The notes below the pieces were generated by a model. It was not told the origin of the DNA. It did not search any database and was given only the letters and a program-made list of their open reading frames with translations. From positions 9,575,690 to 9,639,689 of the forward strand of contig NC_134276.1 in assembly GCF_949628215.1 (NCBI RefSeq): a stretch of DNA of 64,000 nucleotides, written 5' to 3'. Positions 1 to 15,000 of the stretch are shown here, piece by piece. Numbering within the stretch: position 1 is the first letter of the stretch; each line of letters opens with the position of its first letter. Both the position numbers and the translations under genes were made by a program. Origin of the DNA: Phalacrocorax aristotelis (Eukaryota > Chordata > Aves > Suliformes > Phalacrocoracidae).

Positions 1-3000
1 CCTTGGCCTTAACAATTCAGCTAGTGCTTGCACTACTAACAAATCAACCAAACCATCAGAAGACAAAAGGGAATAATCTCTATAATATTTGTAAAGCAGG
101 AAACAGGAACAAGGAACAATCTGGAGGAAGCACTAGAAAGTTTATACATGGCTCAAAAGTAATCCTCAGTTTCTGTAAACAGTTCTCTTTATAAACATCA
201 TGTTAATTTTGCAAATACAGTATCATGACATTATCCAGCATATCATATATGCAGTGTTGCAGATATTGCTGATGATAAATTTGAACTCATCAGCTATGTC
301 CACTGTACTTTTTTTGTGTTACTCTTTTTTGAGATGCCCATCATTCTGGTAATGAAACCATCTGTTGGCACAGTGCAGTGACTTCAAAAATTTTCTGAGA
401 GAAGGTCAGAACCTCTGATTCACTCTAAGTTCAAGAAGTGGTAATTGCTATAGAGTTTATTTAGGCATTGATTACATATATAAGTGATTACTTGGAACAA
501 CATGCTAGTTTGCAGAATATGTTTTAGTCAAACTCTCACCCTTTTCCACAGGAAGAGAAGATCTTGGGGGGTGGTGGGAAGGCACAGAGAAAGACTAGAA
601 AAACACCATGAAGTTCTCCAGAGCATCTCCCTAGACAGAGAAGAAGGATGTAAGGAGTAAGCAAGTATGTCTACTTTTGCAGTGTACAAGGCCTTTAAAC
701 CCTTTAAGTGAAAGAAAGCTCACAATGAAATCTGTCTCGGCTTGCACCTGACTGGATCTACACTAGCTCCCTTGCAGGGATAACCTATGTTACTTGCTAG
801 TTCGTCTGTGGCTTCACAGCAGCCATTTGGAGATTCAGAGGGAATCCTGGAGGAGAGAACCAGAGCAAGTTACTATTCTACAGACGCATTCTTGCTCCAG
901 GTCTCTGAGGATTTCCATCAACATTCAGCCATGAGAAAAGAGAAGCCACGCTATTTCAGACACAGGGAGAGTGACAATAAAAAAGAAAGATTCTCCACTT
1001 TCATCAAGTCTGAAATAGAGCACCCTGCAGAAGGTCCACCAATACCAAATCATGTGAATGCTGTGCCTACACTGTGTATCTTCACTGTATTAAGAGAACT
1101 ACCTGTTAGTTATTTGATTTGATGTTTGATGAAGACTACACTCTCAGCATCCTCACACCTACAGACTCAGGTATAAGGTCACATTTTCCTTTGGTTGTTA
1201 CACAATGAGGTTCTGAACTTACAACCTTTGTTTCATCTGTCTTCAATTTCTTATCTTTTTTCATTTTATACTTTCATTATTACATATTTTTAGAATGGGA
1301 AATAGAGTCTAAATCAGGAGAGAAGAATCCTCATGTCTGTAATAGTAGTCTGTAACAGAATTTTTTTCCAGAAGAGTGTTTTCTTCTGTGAAAGGATGTA
1401 TCTTTTCATGCTAGCATCTATCTGTATAACTTACTGTCAGCTGACTCTAGTATTTTAACTATTGGATATTTCTAAGTTTGACTGGATACACATTTTAAAC
1501 AGAAAAGAAGGAGAGAAGGCAAAAGAAACTTCAGCAGAACTGCTGTTGGTACCACCGGCACCAAAAGTGCCTTTTGGGCTGGACATTTTCGTAGTGGTTC
1601 TCTTAATAAGTTTGGAAATTGTCTTTTTCTGCAACACAAATAAACAAACAGAAGCAGAAGCAAAAAATGAAAGCATTTTAAGGTAAATGCAAGACCAAGC
1701 AATGAGCATAATGCTTTTGCTTTTCTGGAAATACTTAAGTGCAGGAGTTGACTGCAGTTTAAGATTCTGACTGTGCGTAGCAGGAGGTGAACAACCCCCT
1801 CACAGGAACAAGATGCCTGGCTCCATGGCATGGGGTTTTGGTAGGGCTCCAAGGGAAGCCAGAGAATACTCAGAGCATAGAGCGAACCAAGTGCAGTTGT
1901 CACTTTTGGAGAGTCAGGCTTTGTGAGTCTTGCTCACTTTTGTACACAAAATCAGCGAGGACTAAACCCCAGTTATCTAAGCTTCCAAACCCATCTCTCA
2001 CCCTCTGGATTCGTATAGTCTGGTGGCATCCCACGGGAGGATTTTGTGAAAAATCATTAGAGAAATACTTGGAACTGTTTTACCAAGGTCTCCTAGTGAA
2101 AGGACCTTCTGGTCACCAGCTTGGGCTGAACATGAAGAGAATCTCTAGCAGTAAATATTATATTATCAGTGCCATTGGTACGTCTTTGGGCCATCTTGTT
2201 TCTTTGAGTAGCACTGGAGAACCAGCTCACACAACACTATCATAATAATTTACCACTTCATACTGATGTAAGAAAAGAGATGACAGAGGTATGAATAAGA
2301 ACATCCTTGGATTTATTGCTATCCACCTCACATTTTTCCCGCATTTCAATAAATCTGGATTTTTTTTCTTGTTTCCAGCAGGAATCAGTAAAAAGTATAG
2401 CTGTTGTGGCTTTATATAGCATGTGCTGAAAATAAATCTCATTTTGGATTAAACAAAGCAGCCGGTAAGACAATCTTGGGATCAAGGTCACTGGCTATTA
2501 CATACCCTTGTCATTTTTTTAAAGGTTCAGTAATGTTATCAAGCTTTTATCACTTGACTTTTCAACAGTAAACCTCAAAATATGGGGTTTAATTGAAGGA
2601 CTCACTTAACTTTGCCAATCCAAAAGCTGATCCTCTGTAAATGAATTGTCTAGGTTCTTTCTGTGGGAAAGAAATAGACACTTCTGAAGTATGATCCATC
2701 TCCATGCAGAGTTGTGCACTGAGATATAGAGGACTGAAGGGACTTGCTCAGAATTACCCCGCAACAATCATAGATCATTTTTACTAATTGGAGAGTCAGG
2801 TGAAGCATCAGGCAGAGCTATTGTCAGTTCCACAATGAGTTAGCAACTGTATATAAATCCCAGTCATTGTAGTTTTGTTTTGCTTTCCTTGTTTAAATTT
2901 CCAGCTCAAATAAATAAAGATCAATTAAACCAGACTAACATATTCTAAGACCCATTCTTTCTATGGAGTATGATAGAGCCAGGGATTACAAGGTGTTTTG

Positions 3001-6000
3001 ACTTTCCCAGGAGAGGACTAGGACACAATAAGTCTCAGCTGCAGAATGAGAGAGGATCTTATTCCTCATTGTTAAGAATTTGTGATAACTGCCTGTAATT
3101 TTTCAAGGCAAACACATATTTCACATTCTGCAGAAGTAACATGTTTTGAAGACTATTGATTACTTCACCAGAGCTGAAGTTCTGATAATTGGGTGAGTTG
3201 TTTCGACAATGAAGATAAATTTTCTTCAAATAAGTTTCCGGTCTCAATATAAGAAAATCTGGAAAAAAATGATGTCATCTGTAACAAGCAGAAAGTTGGA
3301 GTGCACATTCAGATAATCTTAAAATGTTGTATTCTGTGTGAGGTTGCCTATAACAGTGACAGAATAATAAAATAATAGCCATTACACAATTGTATTCTCA
3401 AGCATGTTGTTCTTTATGTATATAATGTGACATATGTAAAAGCTGTCTTTCTTCTTGGTAGAGATGTATGTAAGTGCTTATGTAAGTGCTTTCACCTTCA
3501 GTGTTTTCCAAATGTCTTTCTAATGCCTTCTAAGGGAGGTAGATACGTGATCATCCCTTATTTGGAAATGAAGACAAGAAGAAGTTTTAAGATTTAGTGT
3601 TTCCCTGAAGCTGGTATTTTTGTTTAGAGGATTCATCATGTCTCTTACAGTTGCTTTTGTCATTAGAATGAATTTTATGAAGTTAGTGATCTATGTGATA
3701 GACCAGTGTTTGTTTAGCTGGTCCTACCAAAGCCAGGTGCTTTTGTGTAACCTTCAACAAATAAGAGTCTCCAAAACCCAATGATCATTAAAATCTCACC
3801 TCTAAAGCATCAGGTTGGAGTGCTTTCCAAACTGTCTTTTTTCACTACTCTTCTGTGGCTCCCAAGAACCTGTCACTAGTGTTTCTTACTGTTGATTAGG
3901 TTTGATTTATAGTCTCAGTGAAGCATATTTAACCCAGGAGAACATGCTTCCTTTCCCCCTTCAATTTAAATCCTCAAGCAGCTACATTCCTGACTCTCCT
4001 AACACCTATGAATTACTTTAAGACAGCGTATACTATACAATGGAGGATGACGAATTTTCAGTTTGTTTTTCAATTGCTTTATATTTCCTCATTTGCAAGA
4101 AAGGCATTAAATAAGCAACAGACATCTGATATCTCTCTTCACTAGATTTTCTCCTCTCTGTGAATAATTTTGATGACTGTTGTGAAAATTGTTAGTTGCC
4201 TAGTAGCTGAAATGACGAATTGCATTCTGTTTAATGGTATGAAAAAAAAAATCCAGAACCAGAAATCTGCTACAAATGTTTTCTTTCTTAACGGACAAAA
4301 CCAACTCTATCTGCTATACAGAAGTATTAGTGTCATGACACAAGGAAAGACTTCTCAGATGGAAGGTTCAAGGAACCAGAATAGAGGTGCAAGAATTGAG
4401 CCTTCAGGATGGCTTGAGCCTCAACTAGTGTCCATTGTTTATCAAAACCAGTTGAATTTCGTACAATATACACGACAGTTGCAGAAAAAAACTATTGTAA
4501 GTAAATATTTTATCATAATCAATAGGTACAATATTTGAACGCTAACTTACAGGAAATTTCCTGGCAGGTCACCACTTGGTTTCCAGCATCTAAATAAAAT
4601 AAGTATGTAAGCCAGTGTGTTCTGCTTGGTTCACAGATTACAGGGTGTTCTCCAAAGCTGAAAGAAACAGTATTTTTGTATCTGAAGCGACAGGAACTGT
4701 GATGGGGTGTGTATATTGTATATTGTATATTCTGAAAAATGCAAAGGCAGTTAAATGGAGCTCCTTCAATTTCTCTGTTAATTTTAATAGCCATTATTAT
4801 TGTAGGTCTGGGATCTACCGATGTTATTTGTCAAAACACAATTGCTTTTTCCAGGCTTTGAAGTGATAGTACACGTGCAAACAGCAGATGGAGGCAGTAA
4901 GATGTGAGATAACACATTGTCATGGATGAATTTAAGCATTTGTGTTGTTCCAGGGAAAAGCACTGCCATGGAGAAATCTTCAACTGAAAAATTTTGGATT
5001 GCTCATATTGTGCAAATTCTTTTGGATTATTGTGTTTAAAACTGAAAATGCAGCATGTTAGAGAACAGTCTGTTTCCTGACATAGCATTTGCTGTTGTGA
5101 TTAGGAGAGCTCAGTAGTGGTGTTCAGGCATCTTGTTTTGTTAAGTGAGGGAGAATCTCCTTCAGATGAACCCATGTGGATGCAGGAGAGGCAGGAAATT
5201 TCAAAAGTGTTCACAAATCGATTTTAAAAGCTACTCAGACATCATTATTTGTTGCTGCCAAGGGGGAATAGAGCCCACTGTATTTTAAAGAGCTGAGCTC
5301 CTGATCTGTGTGCCTGTAGTTCTTGGTACCATCACCACCGTATCTGCAGCGAGGGGCAGACACATCTGCCCTAGTCCCAGACCACCCGATGTAGTTATCA
5401 ATACCAGATGAACTGTGGCAATGGAAAACATGACATGAGCTGATGTTTAAGTGTTTGCTAAGGTCACAGGAAGATCCTGTGGTACCTCTGGTGAACTGCT
5501 ACCAGTCCTCAGGTGGGGTGGTTTAAAGCTTTCTCAGACGCAGCAGCACCTTAATGCTGTGAGCAGCATGGAGCTGTAGTGCTAAATGCAGCCCTGCTTC
5601 ATGATAGCGGACATATTACTTCCCTGCTGTGAGCTTTCTGTTTCTCCTCCTGACTTTTCTGTTTAGGTTTTACAGTCTTTTTGGCCAAGCTGGCCAAGCT
5701 GGCTTAAAAGAAATGAAAGCGAATCTGCCTTTCAGTGGGATTGTTACAAATATTGAGCTCACTTCCTCTTCCATTACCCAGCTGGTGTAAATCAATACAG
5801 CTCTGGTGAATTCAGTGGTACGTTGTGCCAGTTGCTCTAGTTACAAACTCAGTCCAGTATCTCCCTGATAACTGTCATGCATGAGAACAAAGAATATCAA
5901 CAAAACAGCATTGCATCCTGTATTTCTCCAGTGTAAAATGTTTTCTTCTCAGCATTTATTTTTTCATTTTTTATTATTTCTTTTATGTTATTTTATTTCA

Positions 6001-9000
6001 TTTCTTTGCCCCATTCTGTTGCACTGTCAGCTGTTTGGAGAACAGTGGAATAATCTCCTTTTGTTACACTGGCCGTACTGCAGAGTTATTCCCTGCTACC
6101 AGAGGGGTACGCTAAACAAGTTCGAGTGGCACTTGCTGCTTGATAACTGCAGAGGCTTAAGTAACGGTTTTAGACAAGAAGAAAAAAAAGGTCTCCTTGA
6201 ATACTAAGTAGCTCTGTGTGGTTTGCCACCCACCCACTCTGCTGAAACATGGTCCATTAACTCAGTATGGCTGATGCAATTTGAAAAGGGGCACCAGTTC
6301 ATAAAGCAGTCTGTGTCTGCCAATAATAACTTCACAGATGCTGCGAAAAAAAAAAGAAAAGAAGCGGCAAACATGATGTTATGCAGGAGTACTTCTAGAT
6401 CACTCTGAAAAACAACTGATACTTATTAGTGACTTTAAGCAGATGTCTTCTGAGGTGAATAATTTTGAGCACGATACAAATGAAGGCCAATGTACAAAGG
6501 TTTTAAAAATTTGATTTCCGCACTTTGTGGACCATTTATGTGAGACAAAATAAGAGTAAATAAATGAATGTTATGGATAAACAGTACATCTATCAGGATG
6601 CAATTATCCATGTTTATGTTTACATTAAGACAAGAGTATTTATTCAATTGTGAAAGGGTCATAGCAGCATTTCCAGTACATGTGCAAAAAAATCCTCTCC
6701 ATAAAAATAATATTTCCAGAGCACAAAAGAAAAACTAGCGTAACAAATATTTGTGGAAAGGAGTGGGTTAAAGAAGATGAAAGGGGGAGGTAACAGCTGC
6801 TGATCATGAGACAGCCTTTTTGGGAGGCCTTCAGCTGTATTCGTTTGCCAAATTTAAATGACCAGCTCTAGAAATGCATATTGGGAAAACCCAGCTCCTT
6901 TAGTGGAGTGTTCAGTGATAATTTTTAGCTGCCTCCAAGCAACCAAGAAGAGCTAAAGGGTTGTTGATTTATTGGGGTGAAAGAAGAAAAGATACATTAA
7001 GGGTGTTGTCTAGAATTTGGGATGAAATAAATTCTTTTTTCTGCATAGACTTTGTAGAGGATTTTGGGGAAATCGCTTACACTATGATGTCTCATTAGAG
7101 GTTTGATTCAAAGACAGAGAGGTGTTGCTGAAGCTAAGGATAATCTGAGCCAAGTAATAAGGTGTAAAAAGGAATCGAGCAGGTTGGAATGAAGTCTATC
7201 ACCTGAAAATTTCCTGGTATTTACAACTTTCTCTACTTCGTAATGTATTGTGGGTTTTATTTCATTTTTCTATCTCTTGGTTTATACCTTTTCATTTTCT
7301 TCATCCTTATGAAGTGAGTTCAAGGAAGAAATAATAGGATTATCTCTGATGTGACAAGACAGTAAAACCCACAGAGCTGACAGCCAGCACCATTCTTATT
7401 CCACCAAAGGGATTTCTGACATTAGGAAGTAGGGCTGTGCTAGATAGAAGAAAAAGAGTGCTTAAATAACTTTATTTGGAAATAAAACCCTCAGGAAGTG
7501 CTTTGTGAAGGTATTTTTTCCTCGCAGGCTTTTTTGCAAACACTTTAAGCACGTGGCAGTTGAGATGGGAAGTGTAGAAGCGGAAAAGGTAAGGTTCTAG
7601 CTGTAAGATTTATTGCACTGGATCAGAGTACTTGCCTGCAGAACCTAGGCTGAATGAAGCTGTGCTGAGGACGTAGGATGGATGAGGGGGTTTCAGACCT
7701 TTTAAGCTGACCATTAAATTCTTCCTGTAACAGAACAAGACTTTGTCTTTTTACAAGTCAGAGATAATTAGCTAAATCCCACTGAGTACCAGGTAGGAGG
7801 GGTGGTTCACAGGATGTGTTCAGGGTCAGCCTTAAATTATCCACCATGGACTGACCTCAGGTTTGCTGCACTACACAAAAAGCTATCACTACCTTGTCTT
7901 CAATAGGATTTTGCCGTGCTGACTATAGTTAGCAGTGCAAAAATAGTTTTATTATAATTTTTGAAGGTGGAAACACAGCTAATGGAATTAGAAAGGCAGA
8001 AGTTAACACACTGCATTTCATTCACGTTACCCCTGTGTATATCCCTCTTTTACAGTGGACCAAAACTCTCTTTCTTTCAGCAGACTCATTAATTTGGAGC
8101 TTGGTTCCTCTTTGTCAACTTATGTTTTGACTCTCCATAATGTTGAATATTTAAAGACAGACAATTTCGTTTGATTCAAGGCCATACTAGGGAGAAGGGG
8201 ATTTGGTTGTTTTGGTTTTTGGGGGGATTGTCATGTACCACTCAGCTTGCTGAGTTACCATATTTTGGCTGATGCGTAACAGACAATGTGTCTGCTTTAA
8301 GCCTGTGCAAAAGTGAGGCAAAAATTCTATAGCTTAAAGTTCAGGGAAGAATGTTTGAAAGAGTACATTTTACCACACAGCTGCATTAGGCCATCAACAT
8401 GCATGAATTTGGGTGACCATGGCCAACTGACTCAGTAACTCTGTGTGTTGATGCTAATAAGGATGAGATCTCTCAAAGAAATGAACTAAACCCCATTATC
8501 CTTTCCATCTTTGTGACAGAGACGTATTTTTAGTAAGATGAAAATACTAAAATAATACTAAAACAATTAAGTAAATCTTCCTTTAAAAATCTGTACCGCT
8601 TTGCCATAAGGCATCCACTTTTTGTAATAAATATTTTTGCATGAGAAGTAGAGAGACACAAAAAGTAGTTCAGATGGAATACAGTACAATTAGTCATTAA
8701 AAATGCCAAACTCAATTGTTACAGATAGTATCACGGTGGCTTTGAATATCAGAAACCTTATTACTGTCTGTCAAGTCTAAATTGACAAGTAACAAACAGA
8801 AATGTTTGAAGAATGAAACCATGTCATACAAACTGTAATTACATTTGACCTATTCTGTGACTTTTGTTTTGATGTGTGGGTGCAGGAAAAAAACCAGGCG
8901 TACTTCCTTCTGTAGGTAACAGGCTTCACCTGTCAGGTGCTGTGCAATGTGAGCTGACACACTGCAGGAATACAGCATCAGAGGTACCGATCTGCTCTAA

Positions 9001-12000
9001 AAGGAAGTTGTAAAGAAAAACAGGAAAACAAAGGCGATGAACAGTTAGAATATTTTTACTGCTGTCAAGTGTTAAAAAAATCATAAATAAGTCAGTCCTA
9101 GCGTTTGCATAAATGGTAACTTTAGGAAACACAAAGTGCTATGAGAAAGAGCAGCCTTTATTGTTTTTGAAGGCTGCATAAAATTCCACCTTGACCAGTC
9201 ATGTACCAAACCCCCTAGTGCAAAAAGCGTATAACATGTACAACAAGTACATGTTTATTACCTAGCCAGTGGGTATTAGGAATTAATGGCATGTGTTTAA
9301 CCCAGCTGAATACCCTTCCACTGCCTGATAACTCTGTTGAAACCATTGTCGTGACTGAGGAGAATGAGATTTAGCTGTTGGACTGATAATGGGTTTGATG
9401 TCCCAGCATCTATAGCAAAAACTCCTAGGGGCTGGGTTTGAATACTGGTTTGGAGCTCTTCCCCTCTTTCTTGTAGGACAGAAAAAGAGACAAGACTTGA
9501 TATTTGTTAAATTCAGAAAGATTTTGACCACAGAGAATGTGTGTAACCTTTCAGTTTTGATCCAATTGTGTTGACCTCTTAGTGTTACACCCTGATTTTT
9601 TTCATGTTTCAAGTTTGAATAAGTCCTAAAACAGAGAACATGACTTTATATCTAGTCCTTCCTAGTAAATTTAAGATGAATGAGAACATTTTGTGGCACT
9701 GAGACTGACTGGCATGATGTAGCTTTTGACTATCCTAGTGAACTTACTGTCCCGGAAAACTAGCTTTGTATCAAAGGTAATTGGTGCAGAATAAAAGAGG
9801 GTATCAGTCAGGAAGAAGTCCAGCTTTAGTCCGGAGTTGTATTTCTGTAAACACGCAGTGTGCAGAAAATTATTCCACTTCAAATGCTACTTACCAGGAA
9901 CAGTGCCCCTGCTGATGCGTATGGGCTGTTATCAGCTCCGACACAAATAGGGTTAACGATGAACTTCAGACTTACTCACTGGTTAAGTAGTTCTATGGCT
10001 GAATTCCCATTGGCTTAATTAGAGCTGGGATTTATATTTCTGGGTTTTAGTTTAAGTAAAAAATAACCAGTGCTGGCAGTATTAATACAAAATTACCAAG
10101 GATTGATTAAAATAACAAAATTAAAAAGTTTTAGGAGTTTTTCAGTGGAATTCAGGTACACTGTTTTCTATAGACAACTTTTTGAGGAAAATTGAAAGCC
10201 AAGAAATTATTGGAAATTATCAAATCTAGAAACTGGGAAAACCAATACTAATTAACAAAAGCTGCACATTCTCTAGGAAACCTCTGCTATGGAAATATTT
10301 TAAGAAAAAACAAATACAGCAAGTATTACACTGCCAGTGACTCTGAACACAGGCTCAGACTCCGATCTCTTACACACGCATAAGTCTCATTCACACTCAT
10401 CACCAGTATTTTCAGTGAAATTATTCAGGATTGATATTGCTGTAATCTGAGTCTTTTTGTTTTCACCTCGTTTGGTAAAACATATGTGGTGTTTTGCTTC
10501 GCTCAGCTGACTGCATGTTCCCTCTCAGCCAGTGTTGACTCATTGCTTGTATCTCCCAATCTATTCTGAAGACAACTGCTATCAATGCAGTATGAGATGT
10601 TCAATCATCCCCTGTTGGTTATCATGTTGTGAATTTGTAGTCTGCTTGGGGTATTGAAAGAATAATGAAGGAATTAAAAAGTCGCTATCACATGGTCTGT
10701 CATCAGCAGATAACTGAGGAATAATAGAGCAAAAGATAATTCCAATATTTTCATGTAATCCATCACAGCAGAATTGGCCTTTTTTATGCAATCCTATATG
10801 ATTCCTTTTTTTTTTTTTGGCATTCAGCCTGTTTTAACAAGGCTGCAGGCAAAGTTTAGCTGCATGGTACAAGAAATGTGCACCTTTTGGACTGAATTCA
10901 AGCTGGCGTTGCCCGATGAGCTCCCTTTTATATCTGTGGGTATCTGCAGAAGATGTGACTTCTCTGTAGCTGTGTTCAACTAGGGATTTTCATCCGTGGT
11001 TAGGCATTTTAATTCACTGGAGACATACATGTCTTGTTATATCTGGGCTATCGTGCTTTTCTCCAGCCTGAACAGATGCTGTTTGCTGTTGGAGCAGCAG
11101 TGCAACCAAGAAGCCTGGTATTTTGTAACCTAATGAAACCATCATTCCAAGCCTCCCAGGGCTATTTGGAAGGCAGCTGGAATAAACTGTAAGTGGCACA
11201 AGCCAAGATACTCTATTATATTGCTTTAAGATGGAGCTTGGTGAAGCCTGCTGTTTGGCTGAACGCTTCCTGACATTTGGTATTCATATATGGGCAAAGC
11301 TTGCCAGCCTTATCTTCCCAGAGAAGAATGTGGCAACTCTTCATGTTTTCAACTTTGCTGCACTAACCTGATGCTGCATTTTTCTATGGCAATTATGTCG
11401 CTGTCCAGCATCTTTCTGGTCAGAAAATAACATAGAAAAAGACTCAGAAGAGAAATGGGACAAGTTAATATGGAAAGATATATTGGCCTCTCCGTTTATA
11501 GCTTGTGGCAGGATTTCAGTATGACACTGGCACAGAAATCCAGTGACCTTAAGATCATTATAGGATTTCTCTTCTGCTCTTTAATGCTCTCCCACCCACA
11601 GTCTGCTTCATGGCAATGTGGTACTTAGCACTTTTGACTGGTCTACCTTGAGGTGGACCTTAGTTGTGCTGCCCTCTTTAGTTGCTTCCTAAATTCATAG
11701 CCTCATGATTACTCTTCTAGTCATATTTCAGCAAGCACTTCTAATACAGTCTCAAATTTTTGGTTTTGGTGTCCTTTTCCTTAGTTGTCTTAGTCAATTT
11801 ATCTCAATATTCCATATGTTACTTTTATTCTTTCTACATAGATGCAGGACACCTCCTGTTCATATTTTGCCTTGCTGGCCTTTCATTTGTAAGCTTGTTA
11901 TTGATGCCTTAGCTTGTGAATACCCTGTAGTGTTTTCTTGTCCTCAGAAGCCAATCTTGTCCTCTCAGACTGAGATTTTTAGGAGTCCATGTCCTCTTTC

Positions 12001-15000
12001 TATCTTCCTCTCCAGATTCATCAGTGATGTATCTACACAGTTAGTTAAATATGAGTCTAAAGTGACTCTTAAGTTGAGATTCAGCTAACGTCCTTGTTGC
12101 TTACACCCATGTTTGAGTGCATTCATAATTGCAGCTCTGGAGGACCTCAGGGGTGGCTCAGGCAGAGGGTGCCCAGCAGAGGAGACCCACATCCTGAAAA
12201 TTGCTCTCCTTAGGGCCAAACATCAGCCCATAATGCGTGTAACACACCACATTAATCTTGTGGCAAACACTTGAGCTTACTCTTTACCTTACCGAACAAG
12301 CACTAATCTGAAGTTTCACTCTTTTTATATACATGTGAACATATATATGTGAGACACCATATGTGAGAAACCCCAGGCAGCACTTATCAGTGAAGCTTTT
12401 AATTTACCAATCTTTGGGAAGGAGTTAAGTGTAGTATGTTATGTAGAGGGAAGTTTTGAATCCCTGTTACAAAATCATAGTGAACAAGCATGCTGGTTGC
12501 TTTGTTTTAGCCTAAAAAAAACCCTAAATGGTAAGATTTGACATACAGGCAGACAAAGAAATAAAAGCAGATGGTGGTTTTAAGGTGAATTTCCCTGAAA
12601 AAAATGTAAATAATCGCAAAGGTCTCCGTGTATGTGAAAGAAATATAGTCTAATTCCTTTGCCATAACACAGGCTTCATACACTCCACTGTGGTTTGGTC
12701 TTAAACTTCTACAACAGGAAAACAAGTTATTAAACAGCCCCTGAACAGACACAAAGGCAGATTGCAGTTCTTAAAATTCCAGCCTCGTTCCCAAGGTTCA
12801 TCCCTGCTGTGAACAGAAGGAGGATGGGAGAAGGAAAGGAGCACCCAGTGCACATATTAGTTCAGCTAAGTAGGGCCTAGGGGAGCCTTGAACTTGCTTA
12901 TCTACTCTTATCATGTTCTCCTTCCCTTAAGGACACTTTTTGCCTATTGCTGCTTCATGGCTTAAGCAGCTGGAATAGGGTGAATATCACAGAATGGCTT
13001 TTTTAAAGAAGATAACCTCCTACACTGAAAACAGTGATTTTTTTTTCCCCTCCTTTTTTTTTCCTTTTTTGTAGGAACATAGCAGCACTGACAGTAAGAC
13101 TTCTCTGGTACCAGATGGCATTTATGGAGCAAACGTGAAAGAAAGATCATACTCCAGACTGGCAGAAAATTTAGACTCCAAACTTTCCAAGAAATTAAGC
13201 TTTTGTTTTTCTCACCACTAAGTGCTCTGATATTTCTGAATGAATATAATGGAATTGTACTCCTTTTATGTAAACACTGAATTGTGATTAAATCTGGGAT
13301 GGGATTTATTAGCTTCTGAAGGTCATCATACTGTAATGATAATAGAAACTCAGAAAAACACAGCGGAGAGGTGGTGATGGAGCATGGCATAAATTAATTT
13401 TTCTTGCAAACAGTAAAACCTGGATCCAGTGTTCCAGAGAACACTTTAAAAAATATTCTGCAGTGAAGCAGGTTATTGCATATTGTTTTTAAAATCCTTG
13501 TCTCCAAAGTGCAAGTAATTGCACTGTTTCTTTTGCTAAAACATTCTTCACCCAAAGTAGTGTCTTTTGTTGAAACAACTGCCATAGAATTCTGCACTGA
13601 GAGAATTTACTTTGGGATGTGGGCTTTTGGGGGGTTCGAAGACATGATGTGAATTCGCATTCTTTTTAGCTGGAGATGGGCACTTTACCTACCACTGTGT
13701 TAGGAAATTATTCCTCTTAATTCTTCAACAGCAAACAAGTCAGTCTCTCTGGAGGTGTGTTTAGAAAATAGTGTGTATGATAGCCTTTTTTATGAGGGCT
13801 GCAGTTCACATTCTGCTCTTCACAGCATGCAGTGCAATCATTCCAGATTCATGCCAGTCAAAATAAGACCAGATTTTGGAATGGGGTGGAGAGGATTTCT
13901 AAATAAGAAAGTTGTTTTTTTGCGGGGTGGTGGTGGTGTTGCTGGGTCTGTTTTGGTTTTTTTTTTCATTTAGCAGGGAAAGTAAAACAAAATCTATTGG
14001 CTGGAAAGGGAATGTAGCCAGACTTGAGGTAAGGCATTGATTTCTAGTGGTGACAATGGCGGAGCACTAGAAACCAAATTATTAAAGGATATAGAAAATT
14101 TTCTCAGATGTTCTCTTTGCAGTTCAAGATTAGATGTGAACCTGCAATGGTAGTAGTAATGTGGTTTCTTATACCAGCTATAAAAATAACACTTTGATAT
14201 ATGAATTCTCAGCTGAACAGCTTTGTTTTCTGTTGTTCGAGACTAGATTATTATACTGTTTCCTCTGGACCTAAAAATCCATATGTGCCTCATCAATGAG
14301 ACTGTGTTTGTTTTGAAAGAGAAAGATCAAACTATGCTAGAATGGTATGTAACTATTATTTATGAATGTAAGGTTAATCCTTTAAAACACAGAGAAAAAG
14401 ATTATCATTTAAGAGTTTGTGTATAGGCACACCTGGTTTGCATAAAAATGCACTGAAAACACAGCTGTAAGTATCTGAGAGAAAAAAAAATCCAGTTTTC
14501 AGTCATATCACAGAATTTTTTTAATACTGTTCAAAAAGTACCTGACTCTACATAAACACCAACTATAACATGATGTAGACAATCGAGAAACAAGCAAATG
14601 TATTTTTCAATGCTAAAATAAATTACATTTGTACAGGTAGAAAGCAAACCCAAAGCTGATAAAAATGTCAAATTTTATGAAAAATCATTTTCAGTTCACA
14701 TCAAAATAACTTTACATTCTCTATTTTTAATAGTATAAGCAGCAACAACATAAAAAAGAACAAACGCTCACAGAATGTTTGAAACCAGTTGTTCATAAGT
14801 TATTAGCAAATTAAAAAAAAATTATTACAAGCACTTGTAGCCCACACAAATCTTTTAGAATTGGCACCGTCTCTCTAAAACATCTATATTCTATATAGAT
14901 TTCTAATTACAAATACCACCAGCAGCTGCCATATAATCCTATTAGTACATGTAATATACATAGTATATTTGTTCCCATTTGGCAGATCGGAGTGACTTAA

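Noticed and set aside
787..1122. 111-codon plus-strand open frame
   Set aside because: No recognisable domain, no splice context and AT-rich surroundings; length is within chance expectation.
1472..1903. 143-codon minus-strand open frame, Leu/Cys-rich
   Set aside because: Overlaps other open frames on both strands and lacks any family motif; its hydrophobic look comes from A/G-rich sequence on the opposite strand.
11705..12088. 127-codon hydrophobic plus-strand open frame
   Set aside because: T-rich DNA gives Leu/Phe/Ile-rich translations; no ordered membrane topology or known family seen.
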